Origin: Lysobacterales bacterium
GTDB taxonomy: Bacteria; Pseudomonadota; Gammaproteobacteria; Xanthomonadales; Marinicellaceae
NCBI GenBank assembly: GCA_026988115.1
Contig: JALSLV010000120.1
Coordinates: 1-64,000, forward strand
Direction: 5' to 3'
DNA: 64,000 nucleotides
Shown in pieces: positions 44,004 through 55,682 of the stretch. The notes beneath the pieces are model-generated. The model worked only from the letters and a program-made list of their open reading frames with translations, did not search any database and was not told the origin of the DNA. The position numbers were made by a program, and so were the translations under genes. The first letter of the stretch is position 1; each line of letters begins with the position of its first letter.

Positions 44004-47000
44004 ATGGGACTAAAGATTCATATGAGTAATAATAGTGTGTGCGATACTAAAAAAATTAAATTTGTCTTTGTATTGATATTAGGTTTTTACCTAACCAGTG
44101 TTCAGGCAGTTGTCATTCCTCCCTATGTTGATACGACTTCTCAATTTATTGATGATGCTGTAGCTGGATGCCCAGCAGGTAAAACCACAACATTCAATGT
44201 AACACAAGATTTTACTATCACTGATCTTAATGTGGGTATTGTTATCGAGCATACTTTTAGAGGGGATTTAAGAGTTAGTGTTACATCTCCACCTCCTTCT
44301 AGTACAGTTGTTAATTTGATACAGAATGTTGGAGGCACTACCGAAAATTTCAATGTTTTATTTGATACTGAGTCTGCTAATGATATAACAACAGCTCCAG
44401 AAAATGCTCCTCATGCTATTGCTTATAATGGAACTAATTATGAATACACTGTTAATCCTCCAGGAGGTCTGCTTAGCACTTTAAATGGCAGTAATTCTCT
44501 TGGATTATGGACAGTGACTATCTGTGATAGTGCTGGTGGAGATTCAGGGACTTGGAAAAGAACATCCTTAGAGTTTAATGGGGATTTTAACTCAAATTTA
44601 ACAGGAACCAAGAGTATGCCTGTAAATGCAGATGAGGATGGTAATGGTTATGTTAGTAATGGAGATACCTTAACCTACACTATTACTGCCACCAATACAG
44701 GGGGTACTGTTCTCAATAATGTTGTTGTAAGTGATCCACTCCTGACCCCTAACAGTTTCACCTGCGCAACATTAGCAGTTGGTGCAGATTGTGTATTGAC
44801 TGGAACTTATAGTGTTACAGTGGTAGATGAATTAGTTGGCAGTATTACAAATACAGCAAACTACAACAGTAATGAAACCACCTTGCAAAATACAAATACT
44901 GTCTCTGTCAATGTCGGGCCGAACGTGCCAAAGCCACCTGAGGATGTCTTTTACATACCGTTACCAGAAAATGATGCATTAACTGCCTTTTTATCGATAG
45001 TTCCAGCTAGTGGAACATCCCCCACTGGAGAAACTTGTACTGGTGCTAGAGTACCAGCGAGTCCAATTAGCACTTATTCTTCAATTACTGTATTACGTGA
45101 TAATACAATTCTTTATTACGATCACCAAGAAGATGGGTATGAAGCCGATACAGTTAACCCTGTACAAGCAACAACGGAAATTTGGGGGGATGGTATCTTT
45201 GCCAACGGTGTTGCTCCTGGCTCTGGATGCTTAATAGATGCTTGTGATGTACTTAATGCAGGTATAATTATTGTGTTAGATAATCAAATCACTATTCCTG
45301 ATGTCGCTCTTAACTTTGATGGTGGAGATAAAATTTCGGCAACAGATACCATTGCCATGACAAAAGCCAACTGGGCAGCAGGAACAGGGACAAGATTGGC
45401 AGGTGCTTTTGAACTTTATCCTACTTCAGAATGGGGCACAAGTTATCAAATACCTGTAGGGCAAGATATTGCTCCTGCAAACTTTAATAATGCAAAATAC
45501 CAATATGTTGGAATTACTGTAATGGCGCAACAAGATGGGACAATTGTCACTATTGATTTAGATGGTAACCCTGGCACTGTAGGAGATATTAGCACTGTTA
45601 CTCTAAACGAAGGGCAAAGTACTTTTATTGATGGTGGAATAAAGGTTGGTGCAACAGTTGTCTCAAACTTTGATGTACAAGTTGACATTATGACAGGTGA
45701 TGTTTGTGATAATTATGAATCACGATTCTTTACTCTTTTTCCTACTGCTTTATGGGATAATAGTTACTATAATCCTGTTGGAACTGCTGCGGGTAGTAAT
45801 GGACCTGTTAGAGTGTTGCTGTATAATCCAGGTCCAAACAATATAACTATTCTTATTCAAGATGGTACAGGTTCTACAACTCAATCAGTGACAGCAGGAG
45901 CTCTATTTGATTATCTTCAAAATAGCGCAACAGCTGCTCATTATTGCACGACCACAGATGCTACAACATGTGATGTAAATGGAGACGTATTTTACGCCAT
46001 GGCGGGAATTGATGCTGATCCAGATACTCTCAGTACTGCAGGTTCTCCAGATGGAGATAGAAATGACTGGGGATTTACCTTGGTGCCAAAATCATCACTT
46101 AGCCAGCAAGCACTAGTGGGATTAGGATTTGGACAAGATCCAACCAAAACTATAACAGAAAACTCGAGCCCTGTATGGATAACAGCGGATATGGTCAATA
46201 ATGCGACCCCTATTGGTGGTATTCAAATATGTGTTGATTATGATAATGATGGCACCGATACAGGTCCGCCACTTATTGACCCAGTGACGGGACAACAGTA
46301 CGATGTTACATTCAATGTTAACCTTTATGATAGCACTCAAATAAGAGACACAGATGGAGATCAAACAAGTTTATTGGTTTGGATTTGCGATTCTGATGTT
46401 GCAGACGCTAACAATGCCATTATAGCCGTTGCTTGGGGGCAGGATCCTGCTACAGCTAGTGCAGGAGCCCCTGCCATTGATTTGGGTACAGGGGTGCCAA
46501 ATGTTGCCTCATTGGCTTTGAATAAAAGAGGGCAATTAAGTAATGACATTAATGGTGATGGTTTTCCTAGTGTTGGTGATACTATAACCTACCTTATTGC
46601 TTTAACAAATGTTGGTTTTGTGCCTGTAGATGGTGAGGTGTTGACAGATAATTTACCACCAAGTGTGACGTATGTTCTTGGAAGTACAATATTTGACAAT
46701 AGTACGGGAGCCGGCTTTGTTTCTCTTCCTGATTCCGTTGTTCCTCCAGCAGCGACAGAGTTCCCACTTGATGAAGGTGGTGTTAGTTTGCCAGGATTGG
46801 TACAAGTCGGAAAAACATTTTACGTTTCCTTTGATGTTGTTATCAACTCATTACCACTTGGTGACTTTGAAATGTGTAACGCAACAAGTGTGAATATTCC
46901 AATTGAAGTGGTAACTGATGAACATTGTTTAGCTTTGTTAGCACGTACTTCGGCTGTTGGTAATTTTGTTTGGAATGACTTGAATCAAAATGGTATACAA

Positions 47001-49580
47001 GATGTGGGTGAAACTGGTGTTGAAGGAGTGACTGTTTCATTATTAGACTCCTCTGGAAGTCCTGTACTTGACGGTCTTAGCAACCCATTTACAACGACAA
47101 CAGCAGCTGATGGCTCTTGGGCAATAACTGGATTGTCTGCTGGTGATTATCAAGTGCTTTATGATACATCTACAGCAACTGATAACTTAAGTTATTCTTT
47201 AACAGCTCAAAATCAAGGAGCTGATGATACTGTAGATAGTGATGCAGGTTCTAATGGGATACAAGGTCAGTCGCAAACAGCCACATTTACTTTGATCAAA
47301 GATCAAATCAACAATGATTTAGATGCCGGATTTATTGCTTCTTATTCTGTTATTGGAAACCGTGTTTGGTTGGACTTGGATAATGATGGAACTCAAGATG
47401 CTAACGAGGATGGAATCGCTAATCGTACAATTCAATTAACACCTCCTGCAGGAATAGATCTAGGAGCGGGAGTAGGTAATCCGATTACAACAGTAACAGA
47501 TGTCGATGGTAATTATATCTTTAACCATTTACCAATAGCTAATGGTTATGTTGTCACTGTAACCAATCCTCCTGCGGGATTGACTCAAAGTTTTGATGAG
47601 GATGGCACTGCAACGGCACATTCATCGGTTGTAAACTTAACAACTCCAAATCAAGAATATTTGACCGCTGATTTTGGTTATGGACCATCATCTGGAACTA
47701 TTGGTGATTATATCTGGTCAGATGCTGATGGAGATGGACAACAAGATCCAGGCGAAATAGGACTAGCAGGTGTGACGGTTTATTTATGTATCGCCGCTAA
47801 CTCAAGTCCTTGTAATGCAGTAAGTGTGGGAGTGATGACAACAACAACTGATGCGACAGGTAAATACCTATTTACTGGATTAACGTTAACTGATACTTAT
47901 GTTATAGAAATCGAATCTACTGCTTTGTTAGCTGCCGGCTATACACTAACGGGTGATCCAGATGGGACTTTAGATAATGAAACTACTGTACCTCCATTAA
48001 ATGGCTCAAATAACGTAAATCTTGATGCTGATTTTGGTTACCAACCTCCGACAACGCCTCCAGAATCAAATAATTTCTCTGATATTGGTGATACAGTATT
48101 CAATGATTTGAATGGAAATGGAGCACAAGATGCTGGTGAGTTAGGTATCCCTGGTGTAACAGTGCAATTATTTGTTGCAGGTGGTGGTCCAATAGCATCA
48201 ATTCAGACAGATTTAAATGGAATGTATTTATTCCCTTCTTTACCTAATGGATCGGACTACACTGTACTAATTACAGATACAAACAATGTTTTAAATAACT
48301 TTGTTCAGACAGCAGATCCTGATGCAAGCCTTGATAACCAGTCAACATTATTAAATTTGGCTGCAGACAATTTGAGCCAAGATTTTGGGTATAAACCAAT
48401 TAGAGCTGGTACAGGAGTTATTGGTGATCGTATTTTCCATGACATTGGCACAGTAGGAGTTCAAGATGGTTTGGATCAAGGACTTGAAGGAGTTGTTGTA
48501 ACGTTAACCAACAACCTGACTGGTGACTTTATTGCAACCACAACAACAGATGAAAATGGTAATTATGTTTTCTCTGGGCTTGATGCGACGCTCACTTATA
48601 GAGTTAAAGTTGACACAACTACTTTACCCAATGGTGCTGCTGGTTGGTCAAATAATATTGATCCAGATGCAGGAACGGCATCGGAATCAGTAATTGATTT
48701 ATCGGTTCCAGTAAATAATATAGATTTAACTCAAGATTTTGGTTATATAAGCCTGGTAAATAACACTATTACTGGTACAGTTTGGGCTGATAATGATGGC
48801 AATGGTACATTAACAGATGGAACAGGAGCAACACCAAATGAGTTAACTAATGGTATAGAAAATGTTACAGTTGTCTTAACTGACTTGAATGGTAATGTAT
48901 TAGCGACAACAACGACAGATGTTAATGGAGACTATTCATTCACAAACTTGCCTAATGGTTCATATCGAGTGATAGTGACAGATAAATTTAACCAACTGGC
49001 AAATATGCGCCATACAGATGGCCCAACAGCCGGTGCAAATAATAACTCTCAAGATGATACAGGTTATTTAGTTGCTGTTTCAGGTGGAGTAACAAATGAC
49101 ACGGCTGATTTTGGTTACCAACCAGTAGTGACGACTCCGATTACATTGGGAAGTTTTAAAGCGGTGTATAATAAAACAGAAAATCAAACTGAAATTAGGT
49201 GGACGACAATTACCGAGTCTGGTAATGTTGGGTTTGAGTTATACTTTAAACAGGATGGTATTTGGGAGCTAGCAAATAAAGTGCTTATTCCTTCACAACA
49301 CGTTTATCACCTTGGTGAGGTTAGCTACAGTTATATGGTTAAAGGCGTATACAGTAAAGAATGGGCTATTGTTGATATTGATATAACTGGTAAAAGACAA
49401 TCGCATGGCAGCTATAAAGTAAATACCGAATATGGTAATACTAACTTAAATAAGACCTCAGGTAATATAAATTGGTCTGACTATAAGCGTTTACATACAA
49501 ATAAAGAAACAGAACGTAATGTTATAAAAAGTGCGGAAATAAACGCATATATTCAACAAAATAAAGGAGCAGAAAAATGA
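44004..49580 (+). CDS. Giant surface protein with DUF11 and SdrD-B-type domains
   Basis: This 1858-residue exported protein has a signal peptide around residues 14-36 ([16 protein letters not shown]). A proprotein-convertase P-like domain lies at ~40-200 ([39 protein letters not shown]). A DUF11 repeat follows (about 205-305, [20 protein letters not shown]), then a large middle region (310-850). A second DUF11 repeat lies near 840-980. Six Cna/SdrD-B-type domains (about 985-1710) start with patterns like [15 protein letters not shown] and [15 protein letters not shown], the calcium-binding signature. The last ~150 residues ([19 protein letters not shown]) match a domain often near such adhesins. 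The stop overlaps the protease start (ATGA), so the pair is coupled. Confidence 0.88.
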   Translation: MGLKIHMSNNSVCDTKKIKFVFVLILGFYLTSVQAVVIPPYVDTTSQFIDDAVAGCPAGKTTTFNVTQDFTITDLNVGIVIEHTFRGDLRVSVTSPPPSSTVVNLIQNVGGTTENFNVLFDTESANDITTAPENAPHAIAYNGTNYEYTVNPPGGLLSTLNGSNSLGLWTVTICDSAGGDSGTWKRTSLEFNGDFNSNLTGTKSMPVNADEDGNGYVSNGDTLTYTITATNTGGTVLNNVVVSDPLLTPNSFTCATLAVGADCVLTGTYSVTVVDELVGSITNTANYNSNETTLQNTNTVSVNVGPNVPKPPEDVFYIPLPENDALTAFLSIVPASGTSPTGETCTGARVPASPISTYSSITVLRDNTILYYDHQEDGYEADTVNPVQATTEIWGDGIFANGVAPGSGCLIDACDVLNAGIIIVLDNQITIPDVALNFDGGDKISATDTIAMTKANWAAGTGTRLAGAFELYPTSEWGTSYQIPVGQDIAPANFNNAKYQYVGITVMAQQDGTIVTIDLDGNPGTVGDISTVTLNEGQSTFIDGGIKVGATVVSNFDVQVDIMTGDVCDNYESRFFTLFPTALWDNSYYNPVGTAAGSNGPVRVLLYNPGPNNITILIQDGTGSTTQSVTAGALFDYLQNSATAAHYCTTTDATTCDVNGDVFYAMAGIDADPDTLSTAGSPDGDRNDWGFTLVPKSSLSQQALVGLGFGQDPTKTITENSSPVWITADMVNNATPIGGIQICVDYDNDGTDTGPPLIDPVTGQQYDVTFNVNLYDSTQIRDTDGDQTSLLVWICDSDVADANNAIIAVAWGQDPATASAGAPAIDLGTGVPNVASLALNKRGQLSNDINGDGFPSVGDTITYLIALTNVGFVPVDGEVLTDNLPPSVTYVLGSTIFDNSTGAGFVSLPDSVVPPAATEFPLDEGGVSLPGLVQVGKTFYVSFDVVINSLPLGDFEMCNATSVNIPIEVVTDEHCLALLARTSAVGNFVWNDLNQNGIQDVGETGVEGVTVSLLDSSGSPVLDGLSNPFTTTTAADGSWAITGLSAGDYQVLYDTSTATDNLSYSLTAQNQGADDTVDSDAGSNGIQGQSQTATFTLIKDQINNDLDAGFIASYSVIGNRVWLDLDNDGTQDANEDGIANRTIQLTPPAGIDLGAGVGNPITTVTDVDGNYIFNHLPIANGYVVTVTNPPAGLTQSFDEDGTATAHSSVVNLTTPNQEYLTADFGYGPSSGTIGDYIWSDADGDGQQDPGEIGLAGVTVYLCIAANSSPCNAVSVGVMTTTTDATGKYLFTGLTLTDTYVIEIESTALLAAGYTLTGDPDGTLDNETTVPPLNGSNNVNLDADFGYQPPTTPPESNNFSDIGDTVFNDLNGNGAQDAGELGIPGVTVQLFVAGGGPIASIQTDLNGMYLFPSLPNGSDYTVLITDTNNVLNNFVQTADPDASLDNQSTLLNLAADNLSQDFGYKPIRAGTGVIGDRIFHDIGTVGVQDGLDQGLEGVVVTLTNNLTGDFIATTTTDENGNYVFSGLDATLTYRVKVDTTTLPNGAAGWSNNIDPDAGTASESVIDLSVPVNNIDLTQDFGYISLVNNTITGTVWADNDGNGTLTDGTGATPNELTNGIENVTVVLTDLNGNVLATTTTDVNGDYSFTNLPNGSYRVIVTDKFNQLANMRHTDGPTAGANNNSQDDTGYLVAVSGGVTNDTADFGYQPVVTTPITLGSFKAVYNKTENQTEIRWTTITESGNVGFELYFKQDGIWELANKVLIPSQHVYHLGEVSYSYMVKGVYSKEWAIVDIDITGKRQSHGSYKVNTEYGNTNLNKTSGNINWSDYKRLHTNKETERNVIKSAEINAYIQQNKGAEK

Positions 49581-51826
49581 ATGCTATAACACATGTTAAA
49601 TTAGTCATTTTAAGTTTAGGCTTAATGTTTCTGAACCAAGTCAATGCTTTTGCTCCACAGTCAATTTTAGACATGAAAATACCTCAAGATGGCATTTACC
49701 GTGTGTACTATTCGGATGTTTTAAATCTTGGAATTGATCTTGCTGGTATAGAAGTTAATCAATTAGCCTTAACAAGTAATGGTCGATTGATACCATTAAA
49801 AATTGTCACTGATAATCAAACAACAATTGGTCCTAACAGTTATATAGAATTTGTTGGTAATGGTCAGGAGAGTTTATACCAACAAGGTGTGATATACAGC
49901 TTAGTATTCGGCAATAATTTAGGAATAATTGAACAAACGCAAGTTGCCAATAATGCCTCGTTAGTTGAGTCATCGTACCTGCATACAGAAGTCTACAATG
50001 ATAATAATGCGTACAGTTTTGGTTCTCCAATAGATGACCCTTGGTTTTCAAAAAGAATATTGGCAATAGGTTCATTAAAAACTGCTAACTTAGACTTTTC
50101 TATTAACCGCGGTGTTGATGTGGGTACAGCAACAATTGAAATTGATATTTGGGGTGGTACAGATTATGAACAATACAATGATCATCATGTTATTTATGAG
50201 TTAGATGGTACACGCATTGATGATTTTAAATTTGATGGTATTGTTTCTCAAAGCCGTCAATATGATATACCGAGTTTTAAATTAACCAATGGTAGTCATC
50301 AGCTTACAATAAAAGTGCCTAACGACACTAACACTGCTGCTGATGTCATTCATGTAGAATCATGGAAAGTCACATACCCAAGAAGTTTTTCATTGCAAAA
50401 TAATCAATTGACTTTTGCTTATGGTGATGTTAATCAAGCAGTTCCATCTGAGGAGATATTTAAAGCAAGCTTCGAGGATTCTGAACAATTAGCCGAGACT
50501 GATAAGTCAGCTTCAGCCTCCAATGCCACAGTGTATTATCATGTAGAAAACGCTACTAACAGTCAATACGTTGTATACAAACGAGATTTGTTAGGACGAG
50601 TCAAATCAATTATAGTCACAGCAATAGGAACTTGTACAAGCACTCCAAGTCCAAATTGTTTCCTTGATTTTAATACAGATAACAGTGCTGGTTTTGTTTA
50701 CATTCAAGCAGAAAGTTCTGTTCTAACACCAGAGTTAAAGGTGCCTGTATTACAATCAAATATTAACCAAGGTTTTGCACAGTACATAATCATTTCTCAC
50801 CCTGATTTTATTGGGGCAGATTTGGCAACTTTTGTTCAAGCAACGCAACAAAACTTTAGTGTTAAAGTCGTGGATGTTGAACAAATCTATGCCCAATATA
50901 GTTTTGGCAATGTTTCAGCAGACAGTATTGCCCAGTATATTAAACACGCCTATAATAAAATGGGTGCAAAATATATATTATTGGTTGGTGGTGATACCTA
51001 TGATTATAAAAATTATTTAGGGATTGGATCGCTTAGTTTTATCCCGACATTATATGGTAAAACTGATGAATTTATTTACTATGCACCTATAGATGCGAAG
51101 TTCGCAGATGTTGATAATGACAATGTGCCAGATTTGAATATAGGTCGATTTCCAGTTAGGTCTGAAGCGGAGTTAACCAATTTAATACAAAAAATTAATG
51201 CTTATAAAAATAAAACTTACAGTAATACCTCGGTTTTTGCGGCAGATGAATTTGATTCATCTAACAATTATTCATTTAAAAATGATGCAAATTCATTGAT
51301 ATCATTATTGCCACAAAATTGGCAAAATAATATAACTATTGATGATAAAGCTTACGTAGATGACGATGGAGTAGCGCTTGCAAAATCAAAGATAACTAAT
51401 AATATTAATCAAGGGGTTGCATTGACCAGTTTTATTGGGCACTCAGGTCCAAGAGATTGGAGTTTTTCTCGCATGTTTAGCACCAGCGATGCCTTGTTAT
51501 TATCCAATAGTACAAACCCAACACTGGTTACTCAATGGGGTTGTTGGAATACTTATTTTGTTTCACCTACCGAAGACACCCTTGCTCATGCCTTTATGTT
51601 AAACCAAAACGGTGGAGCTGCATCAGTTCTTGGTGCCAGTACCTTAACTGTTGCAGAACATGAAAAAGGGTTAGCTAATTTAGTATTGGTTTATCTTACC
51701 CGAGATGAAATGACTTTAGGTGATGCAGTGACCGAAGCAAAAAGAGTCTATGCTCAAGAAAATCCAGCAGCACTGGATGTAATCTTAGGCTGGAATATCT
51801 TAGGAGATCCAAGCTTAAAGCTTTAA
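49577..51826 (+). CDS. Secreted gingipain-like cysteine protease (peptidase family C25)
   Basis: The 749-residue protein has a signal peptide ([20 protein letters not shown], about 1-25). The N-terminal ~360 residues are beta-rich. The C25 catalytic domain (~370-749) contains [33 protein letters not shown], His622 in [10 protein letters not shown] and Cys656 in QWGCWNTYF, and ends [10 protein letters not shown] as in other C25 proteins. A sequence related to the C-terminal motif of its neighbours, [10 protein letters not shown], occurs internally near residue 295. It is translationally coupled to the adhesin gene (GGAG Shine-Dalgarno sequence in the overlap). Processing of the adhesin is an inference. 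Confidence 0.9.
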   Translation: MNAITHVKLVILSLGLMFLNQVNAFAPQSILDMKIPQDGIYRVYYSDVLNLGIDLAGIEVNQLALTSNGRLIPLKIVTDNQTTIGPNSYIEFVGNGQESLYQQGVIYSLVFGNNLGIIEQTQVANNASLVESSYLHTEVYNDNNAYSFGSPIDDPWFSKRILAIGSLKTANLDFSINRGVDVGTATIEIDIWGGTDYEQYNDHHVIYELDGTRIDDFKFDGIVSQSRQYDIPSFKLTNGSHQLTIKVPNDTNTAADVIHVESWKVTYPRSFSLQNNQLTFAYGDVNQAVPSEEIFKASFEDSEQLAETDKSASASNATVYYHVENATNSQYVVYKRDLLGRVKSIIVTAIGTCTSTPSPNCFLDFNTDNSAGFVYIQAESSVLTPELKVPVLQSNINQGFAQYIIISHPDFIGADLATFVQATQQNFSVKVVDVEQIYAQYSFGNVSADSIAQYIKHAYNKMGAKYILLVGGDTYDYKNYLGIGSLSFIPTLYGKTDEFIYYAPIDAKFADVDNDNVPDLNIGRFPVRSEAELTNLIQKINAYKNKTYSNTSVFAADEFDSSNNYSFKNDANSLISLLPQNWQNNITIDDKAYVDDDGVALAKSKITNNINQGVALTSFIGHSGPRDWSFSRMFSTSDALLLSNSTNPTLVTQWGCWNTYFVSPTEDTLAHAFMLNQNGGAASVLGASTLTVAEHEKGLANLVLVYLTRDEMTLGDAVTEAKRVYAQENPAALDVILGWNILGDPSLKL

Positions 51827-51848
51827 CTTACTTAAGCTGCCTTTTTTT
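51812..51848 (+). terminator. Terminator overlapping the C25 protease stop
   Basis: AGCTTAA (51812-51818) and TTAAGCT (51832-51838) form a 7-bp stem with a 13-nt loop, followed by seven T (51842-51848). It separates the protease gene from convergent leuB. Confidence 0.55.
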
Positions 51849-51849
51849 A

Positions 51850-52911
51850 TTAAAGCCTGTTAATTACTTCATCAGTGAACTTGGTTGTACCAACTTTTAT
51901 ATCACCTTGCTGATGAATGTCGCTTGTTCTAAAACCTGCTTCTAAGGTTTTAATCACGGCCTGTTCAATTTTTACAGCCTGTTGCTCCATATTAAAAGAA
52001 TAACGCAGCATTAAGGCCAGACTTAGTATTTGAGCAATTGGGTTGGCAATGTCTTGATTAGCAATATCAGGTGCTGAACCGCCAGAGGGTTCATACAGAC
52101 CAAAACCATCTGCGGAGAAACTGGCAGAGGGCATTAAGCCCAAAGAGCCAGGTAAGGCACTGGCAGCATCTGAAATTATATCACCAAAAAGATTAGCGGT
52201 AACAATAGTGTCAAATTGAGCAGGGTTAAGAATTATTTGCATGGCACAATTATCGACCAACATGTGTTCTAAAGTTACCTCTGGGTATTCAGGAGCAATT
52301 TCATTGGCAATGGAACGCCATAGTTTTGATGTGTCGAGCACATTGGCTTTATCAACAGAGACAAGTTTTTTATTGCGAGCCATTGCGGTTTTAAAACCTT
52401 GGTGAATGGCAATTTTTATCTGTTGTTCATCGTAACGAGCCACATCGGTTGCAACACGTAAACCATTTTCGATATATTGTTTGTGTTCGCCAAAATAAAT
52501 ATCACCAAGCAACTCCCTAATAATCATAATGTCAACGCCTTGCGTGATTAACTCAGGTTTAAGAGGGGATATCGAGATTAAGGATTTAAATAACGTTGCA
52601 GGACGAAGATTGACATTTAATTTAAGCGTCTTTCTTAAAGCGAGAATTGAATTGGCTTCACAACGGTGCCATTTGGGCAAATGCGCATCAATAATTGGAC
52701 CACCCACTGAACCGAAAAGCACTGCATCTGAAGATAAACATAAATCCCGAGTCGTATCTGGAAAATGAGATTTGTATTGGTCGTATGCGGCACCTCCAAT
52801 TAAGCCCTGTTCAGTATCAAAGTTTAACTCTAATGACTCAAGTACACGTAAGGTTTGAGACATGACTTCAGGACCAATTCCATCGCCAGCAAGAACTGCA
52901 ATTTTATTCAT
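51850..52911 (-). CDS. leuB: 3-isopropylmalate dehydrogenase
   Basis: LeuB oxidatively decarboxylates 3-isopropylmalate in leucine synthesis. The ATG at 52911 (MNKIAVLAGDGIGPEVMSQT) gives 353 residues. The NAD-dependent isopropylmalate/isocitrate dehydrogenase features are present: LFGSVGGP, REL-LGDIYFG (substrate loop), VDNCAMQIILNP, TANLFGDIISDAASALPGSL and EPSGGSAPDIANQDIANP. It is the last gene of the leu cluster and is separated from leuD by 243 bp containing a large inverted repeat. Confidence 0.96.
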   Translation of the reverse strand: MNKIAVLAGDGIGPEVMSQTLRVLESLELNFDTEQGLIGGAAYDQYKSHFPDTTRDLCLSSDAVLFGSVGGPIIDAHLPKWHRCEANSILALRKTLKLNVNLRPATLFKSLISISPLKPELITQGVDIMIIRELLGDIYFGEHKQYIENGLRVATDVARYDEQQIKIAIHQGFKTAMARNKKLVSVDKANVLDTSKLWRSIANEIAPEYPEVTLEHMLVDNCAMQIILNPAQFDTIVTANLFGDIISDAASALPGSLGLMPSASFSADGFGLYEPSGGSAPDIANQDIANPIAQILSLALMLRYSFNMEQQAVKIEQAVIKTLEAGFRTSDIHQQGDIKVGTTKFTDEVINRL

Positions 52912-53100
52912 AAGTTTACCCAATAAGATTTAATAAACCATTTTATGAGTTTAGTTAAAACTATCAAGCATTGTAAAAAAGAGTTTTAAAATAGTTGTTG
53001 TTTTGGACTCTATGACTAATGGCACTGGTAATAAGTTTAAAAGTAAATATAATGTACGTCATTGTTAGTTTAGTTGATTGATGATTCTTAATTCCACTAC

Positions 53101-53148
53101 GTGACCTTAATGGTAATACTTTCTCTCTCTCTTTATCATTAAGGTCAC
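53101..53148. promoter_or_regulatory. 12-bp inverted repeat between leuD and leuB
   Basis: GTGACCTTAATG (53101-53112) and CATTAAGGTCAC (53137-53148) are perfectly complementary over 12 bp, with a 24-nt loop holding a CT-dinucleotide run. It lies 6 bp after the leuD stop. It may be a terminator or processing hairpin lowering leuB expression, or an operator. The lack of a T-run argues against a simple terminator. Confidence 0.5.
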
Positions 53149-53154
53149 ACTCAT

Positions 53155-53739
53155 CTAATTAATAAACAATGTTTCTCGTTTTTGCTTTGTTTTAAAAGAG
53201 TTAATTTCTTCTGCATGAGAAATTAAATAATCTAATTCATCTAAGCCGTTGATTAAACAGTGTTTAAAGAACTCATTTAAAGTAAATTCTAAGGTTGTAT
53301 TACCTGAAACAATGGTTTGCTCTTCAATATTAATTTCAATATCGTTTTGGGAATCTGTGGCTTTTTGCATTAATTTATCGATGATTTCTTGCGGTTGCTC
53401 GATTAAGAGTAAGCCATTTTTCTTCGCGTTGTTGGTGAAAATGTCAGCAAAACTTGGAGCGATGATGGCATCAATACCCAACTCTTTTATTGCCCAAACA
53501 GCGTGTTCACGAGAAGAACCACAACCAAAATTCGAACCCGTTAACAAAATGGGGGCATCTTTGTATTTTTTTTGGTTAAGAACAAAATCTTTATCGGCTC
53601 GTAATCGTGCAAAGGCGTGTTCGCCATAACCTGTTTGTGACGTGCTGGTTAAATATTGAGCAGGGATAATAATATCGGTATCAATATCAGTCATATTCAT
53701 GGGAATGGCTTTGCCAATGATGTGTTTTATGGCTTTCAT
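53155..53739 (-). CDS. leuD: 3-isopropylmalate dehydratase small subunit
   Basis: LeuD pairs with LeuC to isomerise 2- to 3-isopropylmalate. The 194-residue protein begins with the family pattern of MNMTDIDTDIIIPAQYL and has GSNFGCGSSREHAVWAI, the swivelling-domain signature, and SFADIFTNNAKKNGLLLI. Its start overlaps the leuC stop by 4 bp (ATGA), so the subunits are translationally coupled. Confidence 0.96.
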   Translation of the reverse strand: MKAIKHIIGKAIPMNMTDIDTDIIIPAQYLTSTSQTGYGEHAFARLRADKDFVLNQKKYKDAPILLTGSNFGCGSSREHAVWAIKELGIDAIIAPSFADIFTNNAKKNGLLLIEQPQEIIDKLMQKATDSQNDIEINIEEQTIVSGNTTLEFTLNEFFKHCLINGLDELDYLISHAEEINSFKTKQKRETLFIN

Positions 53740-55133
53740 GCGATTTCTCCTGCTTCATTAAAATAGGCGATTGGTGAAACAATTTTACCTGCAATGGCAC
53801 TGGCTGCAACGGTAGCAGGAGAAGCTAAATGGGTCATGCTGCCCGTGCCTTGTCGCCCGACAAAATTACGGTTGGTTGATGAAATGCAACGAGAACCTGG
53901 TGGAACTTTATCGTCATTCATACCCAAACACATAGAACAACCAGGCATTCTAAATTCTGCACCTGAAGCATTTATAATGTCAATTAAACCTTCTTTTTGT
54001 GCCTGAGCCATAACTTGCTCTGAACCTGGAACAACGTAAAAGGTCATGTGACTAGCAATTTTTTTACCTTTTAAGATTGTCGCAGTTACGCGCATGTCTT
54101 CAATGCGTCCATTGGTGCAAGAGCCGACAAACGCCCAATCCAACTTGGTGTCTTTAATCGGTTGGTTAAGAGAAAGTTTGACATAATCCAACGCTTTAGT
54201 GGTCATGTCATCGTTATTATCTGGTATGTTTTGATTTATCTCAATGGCTTGTTGAGGATTTGTTCCCCACGAAACCATCGGATTGAGTTTATTGACATCA
54301 ATTGCAATGAGTTTATCATAATCACAACCCTCATCACTTTTTAAACTGTTCCAATAGTTGAGTGCATCGTTCCATTTATCGGTTGGAGCGTATTTTTTGC
54401 CTTTAAGGTAAGCATAAGTCGTCTCATCTGGAGCTATCAAACCCGCAACCGCGCCACATTCGATACTCATGTTACACAAAGTCATGCGCGCTTCCATACT
54501 CATTGAGTCAATGGCAGAACCCGTGTATTCAATAATGTGTCCATTAGCTCCGCCAATACCGATGGTGGCAATGAGTTTCATCACCGCATCTTTTGCCGAA
54601 ACCCCAGCTTGAAATTGTCCATTAAATTCCACTTTCATGGTTTTGGGTTTATTCATCAACAAGCAACCACTGGCAAAAACATGCCCAACCGTGGAAGTGC
54701 CAATACCAAAGGCAATGGCACCAAAAGCTCCGTGCGTCGCCGTGTGAGAATCACCGCAAACAATGGTCATGCCAGGCTGAGTGATGCCCAGTTCTGGCCC
54801 AACAACATGAACAATACCCTGATGTTGCGAATCCATATCATAAAAGGGCATATTGAATTCTTTGGTATTATCCCGCAGTTTTTGCACCTGTGCTTTTGCC
54901 ATCTCATCAAATATTTCATGGCGATTTTTACGAGTAGGAATACTGTGATCAACCGTTGCCAATAAAGACTTGGTATCAAAAACAGGTAAATTTCTTTCCC
55001 GTAAGGTATCAAAAGCTTGAGCAGAAGTGACTTCATGCACAAGGCAAAAATCAATAGCTAAAATGGCAGGATGCCCTGGGTTTTGTTTAACGATATGGCT
55101 TTGCCATACTTTGTCTATAATATTTTGTTTCAT
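53736..55133 (-). CDS. leuC: 3-isopropylmalate dehydratase large subunit
   Basis: This is the aconitase-family [4Fe-4S] subunit. The ATG at 55133 (MKQNIIDKVWQSHIVKQNPG) gives 465 residues, the usual LeuC length. Cluster-binding cysteines are in VGSCTNGRIED and MPGCSMCLGMN. VCGDSHTATHGAFG and GSGTMTHLASP-type ends are conserved. The gene is coupled to leuD. Between it and the upstream OsmC-like gene lie nested hairpins at 55172-55212. Confidence 0.96.
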   Translation of the reverse strand: MKQNIIDKVWQSHIVKQNPGHPAILAIDFCLVHEVTSAQAFDTLRERNLPVFDTKSLLATVDHSIPTRKNRHEIFDEMAKAQVQKLRDNTKEFNMPFYDMDSQHQGIVHVVGPELGITQPGMTIVCGDSHTATHGAFGAIAFGIGTSTVGHVFASGCLLMNKPKTMKVEFNGQFQAGVSAKDAVMKLIATIGIGGANGHIIEYTGSAIDSMSMEARMTLCNMSIECGAVAGLIAPDETTYAYLKGKKYAPTDKWNDALNYWNSLKSDEGCDYDKLIAIDVNKLNPMVSWGTNPQQAIEINQNIPDNNDDMTTKALDYVKLSLNQPIKDTKLDWAFVGSCTNGRIEDMRVTATILKGKKIASHMTFYVVPGSEQVMAQAQKEGLIDIINASGAEFRMPGCSMCLGMNDDKVPPGSRCISSTNRNFVGRQGTGSMTHLASPATVAASAIAGKIVSPIAYFNEAGEIA

Positions 55134-55171
55134 GGTTTTCTCTTCTTTTGTCATTCACATGAAAATGGGAA

Positions 55172-55212
55172 TCCAGTGTTAAAATAAACTGGATCCTCGT
55201 TTTCTCGAGGAT
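55172..55212 (-). other. Nested hairpins in the OsmC-leuC gap
   Basis: TCCAGT (55172-55177)/ACTGGA (55188-55193) and ATCCTCG (55193-55199)/CGAGGAT (55206-55212) can each pair. They lie just before the leuC start, downstream of the OsmC-like stop. The second hairpin has the look of a small dispersed repeat fragment; it may also affect message stability inside the operon. Confidence 0.4.
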
Positions 55213-55223
55213 GACGAATATTA

Positions 55224-55682
55224 TTATTCTATATTTATCTTAGTCTTAACTGAATTAGCAATAAAGCATTGTTCATGCGCTTGGTGGTGTATCTTATCGA
55301 TTTGCTCTTTTGTCGGTTGTTTTTCACCTGAAAAAACAATCCGTGGTTTTAATGTCACATCGGTCATGGACATTTTTTTGTCTTCGTTTATTTGCATAAT
55401 TCCGGTGGCATTATCGGTATAGCTTTCTATCACATAACGTCTTTTTGCTGCAATTGAGAGAAAAAACAACATGTGACAGCTCGATAATGAAGCGATAAAA
55501 GCCTCTTCTGGATCAACATTGGCTTCTATAGAATAGGGCAGTGGTACCACATGTGGTGAGGATGAAGCTTGGACTATTTCTCCTCCATCAAATTCCCAAA
55601 CATGAGCGCGTGAATATTCGTTGTCAGTGAATTTTTCATCACGTTGGCGTTGCCATTTAATTGTTGCGTAGTATTGTGACAT
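55224..55682 (-). CDS. OsmC/Ohr family peroxidase-like protein
   Basis: This 152-residue OsmC-family protein has the first reactive-type Cys in SLSSCHMLFFLS (about residues 70-81), the second in HEQCFIANS near the C-terminus, and the basic residue pattern SSPHVVPLPYSIEANVDPEE. OsmC/Ohr proteins reduce organic hydroperoxides with a Cys pair. Its start overlaps the leuA stop by 1 bp (TAATG), so it is translated with leuA inside the leucine operon. It is not a known leucine-pathway enzyme. Confidence 0.88.
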   Translation of the reverse strand: MSQYYATIKWQRQRDEKFTDNEYSRAHVWEFDGGEIVQASSSPHVVPLPYSIEANVDPEEAFIASLSSCHMLFFLSIAAKRRYVIESYTDNATGIMQINEDKKMSMTDVTLKPRIVFSGEKQPTKEQIDKIHHQAHEQCFIANSVKTKINIE

